Of a stretch of 48,323 nt of DNA, positions 46,854-48,323 are shown piece after piece; within the stretch, counting starts at the first letter, position 1, and every line of letters begins with the position of its first letter. Under the pieces are notes generated by a model that saw only the letters and a list, made by a program, of their open reading frames with translations, did no database searches and had not been told where the DNA came from. Position numbers and translations under genes: made by a program. The DNA is from Ruminococcaceae bacterium UBA3323 (GTDB lineage: Bacteria; Bacillota; Clostridia; Oscillospirales; Acutalibacteraceae): positions 1-48,323 of the forward strand of contig DESD01000014.1 of the NCBI GenBank assembly GCA_002361935.1, in the 5' to 3' direction.

Positions 46854-47783
46854 ATGAATACTGTATTTTCAAGAAATCTAAAAAAATTCAGACTGCAAAA
46901 GAATTATACACAGGAGCAAGTTGCAGATATTTTGGGTGTAAGTGCACACACGGTTTCCCGCTGGGAATGTAATACAACATTACCTGATGTTACGGTTCTC
47001 CCGGCACTTGCAAGACTATACTGTGTTTCAATAGATGATTTATATAAAGAATCATCTATTGCATACGAAAACTATGCACAAAGATTAACTTCAATTTTTG
47101 AATTAACACATTCACCTGAAGATTTTATTCGGGCAGATTCGGAATTTAAGAAACTTTTAAGAAGCAATAAATTAAAGACATACGATATGTGGAACTACGG
47201 GCTGATTCATCAGCTCATGATTGATTATTGTATTGATAAAGCATTCTTTTGGTTTAATAAAGTATTAGAACAGGGTAAAACACCGGATGAATTTGCATAT
47301 TATAAAACCCGTATTCAAAAAATGAAGCTTTGTTCTCTTCTTGGCAAAGATGAAGAAAATATCAAAGAGCAGCTTAGCAAAACCGAAAGCCATTCTTCCG
47401 ATGTAAACGAATGGTGTTTGCTGCTTGCGGCTTATATGTTTGCCAATCGTTACGAAGATGCCTATAAAAAATTCAAATATGCAGCTTCCGTTTTTCCGAA
47501 TGAATGGGAGCTATATATTCACGGCGGCGATATTTGCAAAAAGCTAAAAAAATATGATGAAGCCTTTGAGTATTGGGATAAAGCAGAAGCGATCGGAACA
47601 GACTTTATGGACGGAAAATATTCAAAAGCATATTGTTATGAAGAATTGGAACAATATGAAAATGCTTATAATATCTGGTTCGAAATAGGCGAAGAATTGA
47701 AATTAAAAGGATATGATATTGAAGCAGAAATGCCGAAAAAGCAGGCAGAGCTATGTTTAAAACAATTGAAAAAATCAAATTGA
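46854..47783 (+). CDS. XRE-family regulator with TPR-like repeats
   Basis: 309 residues. An N-terminal Cro/CI helix-turn-helix (about 5-65: LKKFRLQKNYTQEQVADILGVSAHTVSRWEC... LARLYCVSIDDLY) is followed by helical repeats resembling TPRs (about 90-305; EDAYKKFKYAASVFPNEWELYIHGGDICKKLKKYDEAFEYWDKAEAIG). This is the architecture of peptide-responsive RRNPP-like or general stress regulators. No small signal-peptide gene was identified next to it. A TATAAT at about 46811 precedes it, without a good -35. The 195 bp upstream hold only a weak hairpin near 46695-46730. Confidence 0.88.
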   Translation: MNTVFSRNLKKFRLQKNYTQEQVADILGVSAHTVSRWECNTTLPDVTVLPALARLYCVSIDDLYKESSIAYENYAQRLTSIFELTHSPEDFIRADSEFKKLLRSNKLKTYDMWNYGLIHQLMIDYCIDKAFFWFNKVLEQGKTPDEFAYYKTRIQKMKLCSLLGKDEENIKEQLSKTESHSSDVNEWCLLLAAYMFANRYEDAYKKFKYAASVFPNEWELYIHGGDICKKLKKYDEAFEYWDKAEAIGTDFMDGKYSKAYCYEELEQYENAYNIWFEIGEELKLKGYDIEAEMPKKQAELCLKQLKKSN

Positions 47784-47798
47784 ACTTCTCGATAAATC

Positions 47799-47829
47799 AA
47801 AAAAGCAAGCTAAAATAGCTTGCTTTTTT
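47799..47829 (+). terminator. terminator of the XRE gene
   Basis: A 14-bp stem AAAAAAGCAAGCTA / TAGCTTGCTTTTTT with a 3-base loop and a T-run. Confidence 0.92.
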
Positions 47830-47838
47830 GGAAGGGTC

Positions 47839-47982
47839 AAAAGGACTTTCCTCTTGCTGTCAACAGGTGCGCTGCACCTTTCTCCCGAATTTTTGCACCT
47901 ATAGCTTTAAATTCGGCGCTATGTGTTCCGGTCCTGCCATATCTAACAAAAGCACCGAAAAAATCGGTGCTTTTGTTTTTTT
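47839..47982 (-). repeat. intergenic repeat, copy B, with terminator hairpin
   Basis: Second copy of the ~140-bp element at 39897-40036, in the same orientation. It ends in a strong hairpin (AACAAAAGCACCGA / TCGGTGCTTTTGTT, 47945-47977) with T-runs on both sides. As in copy A, the hairpin end faces the 3' end of a minus-strand gene. It also contains AGGTGC-GCT-GCACCT. Confidence 0.75.
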
Positions 47983-48051
47983 CTAACCACTACAAAAAGA
48001 GATATTGGTTGATTTTATATATGATATTGAAGCTTTAATTTAAAATGTAAT

Positions 48052-48323
48052 TTATCTTTTAGTATATACTCCAATTATTAAACCATTTTCTTCTTTCATT
48101 TCTTTCAATTCAAGCCTAATCTTTTTATTATTTTCCTCAAAAAGTCTAATTCCACTTCCTAAAATAACCGGAGCTGTTGTAATTTGATATTCATCAATTA
48201 AATCTTCTTTTACACATTGATTTAATAAACTCGCACCTCCGCATATCCATATATTTTTTCCGTTTTCTTTCTGTAATCTATTAATTAGTTCTTTCATATT
48301 CATATTAACATATTTTATATTTG
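48052..48323 (-). CDS. RibD C-terminal/dihydrofolate reductase-like protein, partial
   Basis: The 3' part of a DHFR-fold reductase. KNIWICGGASLLNQCVKEDLIDEYQITTAPVILGSGIRLF is the typical nucleotide-binding and C-terminal stretch of the RibD_C family. The frame stays open to the window edge beyond the ATG at 48303, and family members are about 170 residues, so the start lies to the right of the window and this ATG is probably internal. Such stand-alone proteins are often annotated as dihydrofolate reductase family; the true substrate is unknown. Confidence 0.85.
   Translation of the reverse strand, partial: NIKYVNMNMKELINRLQKENGKNIWICGGASLLNQCVKEDLIDEYQITTAPVILGSGIRLFEENNKKIRLELKEMKEENGLIIGVYTKR

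Noticed and set aside
48052..48303. Complete 83-residue gene at the right edge
   Set aside because: The domain is only the C-terminal half of the RibD_C fold, and the frame stays open to the window end, so the gene is partial.

Overview
The window looks like a chromosomal segment of a low-to-mid-GC, spore-forming Firmicute of the class Clostridia, most likely a gut member of the Ruminococcaceae/Oscillospirales type. The reasons are a SpoIIID gene, strong AGGAGG-type ribosome binding sites, near-consensus sigma-A promoters (TTGACA/TATAAT with 17-base spacing), an S-box (SAM-I) leader, the FeoA-FeoA-FeoB-small Cys-rich protein arrangement, and many carbohydrate-active enzymes. No rRNA, tRNA, CRISPR array, transposase or phage gene was recognised. 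The genus assignment is inference.

Layout. 1-3,870: ferrous iron uptake operon (feoA, feoA, feoB and a short Cys-rich membrane protein missed by length-limited gene finding) with DtxR-like operators, divergent from a DtxR/MntR-family regulator. 3,985-9,838: an operon running right to left of GNAT acetyltransferase, GH2 beta-galactosidase, acpS, nnr and a lipoprotein. 9,914-11,086: spoIIID and proC. 11,100-13,591: an autoregulated TetR-ABC exporter operon with a perfect operator. 13,643-17,276: a YhgE/Pip-like membrane protein, a two-TM protein and a metallo-beta-lactamase-fold hydrolase. 17,334-18,775: metK under a SAM-I riboswitch with a clear terminator/antiterminator. 18,846-20,508: an extended SDR protein fused to a zinc ribbon. 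20,512-24,357: araB-araA-araD. 24,444-28,091: a secreted double NlpC/P60-like protein and a CNNM/CorC transporter.

28,106-29,790 holds the most unusual gene: an ECF-sigma-like protein (regions 2 and 4) that continues into an acidic linker, one transmembrane helix and a long Pro/Ser/Thr-rich predicted outer tail. 29,832-33,634 is a damaged glycan-degradation locus. One intact TIM-barrel glycosidase candidate lies between two deletion-like junctions: DUF5107 joined to metallophosphoesterase, and GH29 fucosidase joined to AraC. Each junction has cost two genes one end each.

33,880-38,060 is a redox/sulfur block. A DUF134-NifX fusion and a Crp/Fnr regulator diverge from a perfect 20-bp-arm palindrome that holds both -35 elements. 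Beside them lies a thioredoxin, rhodanese, CoA-disulfide reductase-rhodanese and rubredoxin operon. 38,089-38,217 is a long imperfect hairpin element of unknown nature. 38,304-46,658 is a second glycan locus: a GH5 endoglycoceramidase-like enzyme, a GPH/MFS transporter with a structured leader overlapping a ChbG/YdjC deacetylase, a PHP-domain protein, and an AraC regulator with a tail-anchored DUF4838 protein. None of these has a visible signal peptide, so the locus seems built for intracellular processing of imported glycosides. 46,854-48,323: an XRE-TPR regulator, the second copy of a ~140-bp intergenic repeat (first copy at 39,897), and the 3' part of a RibD-C/DHFR-like gene cut by the window edge.
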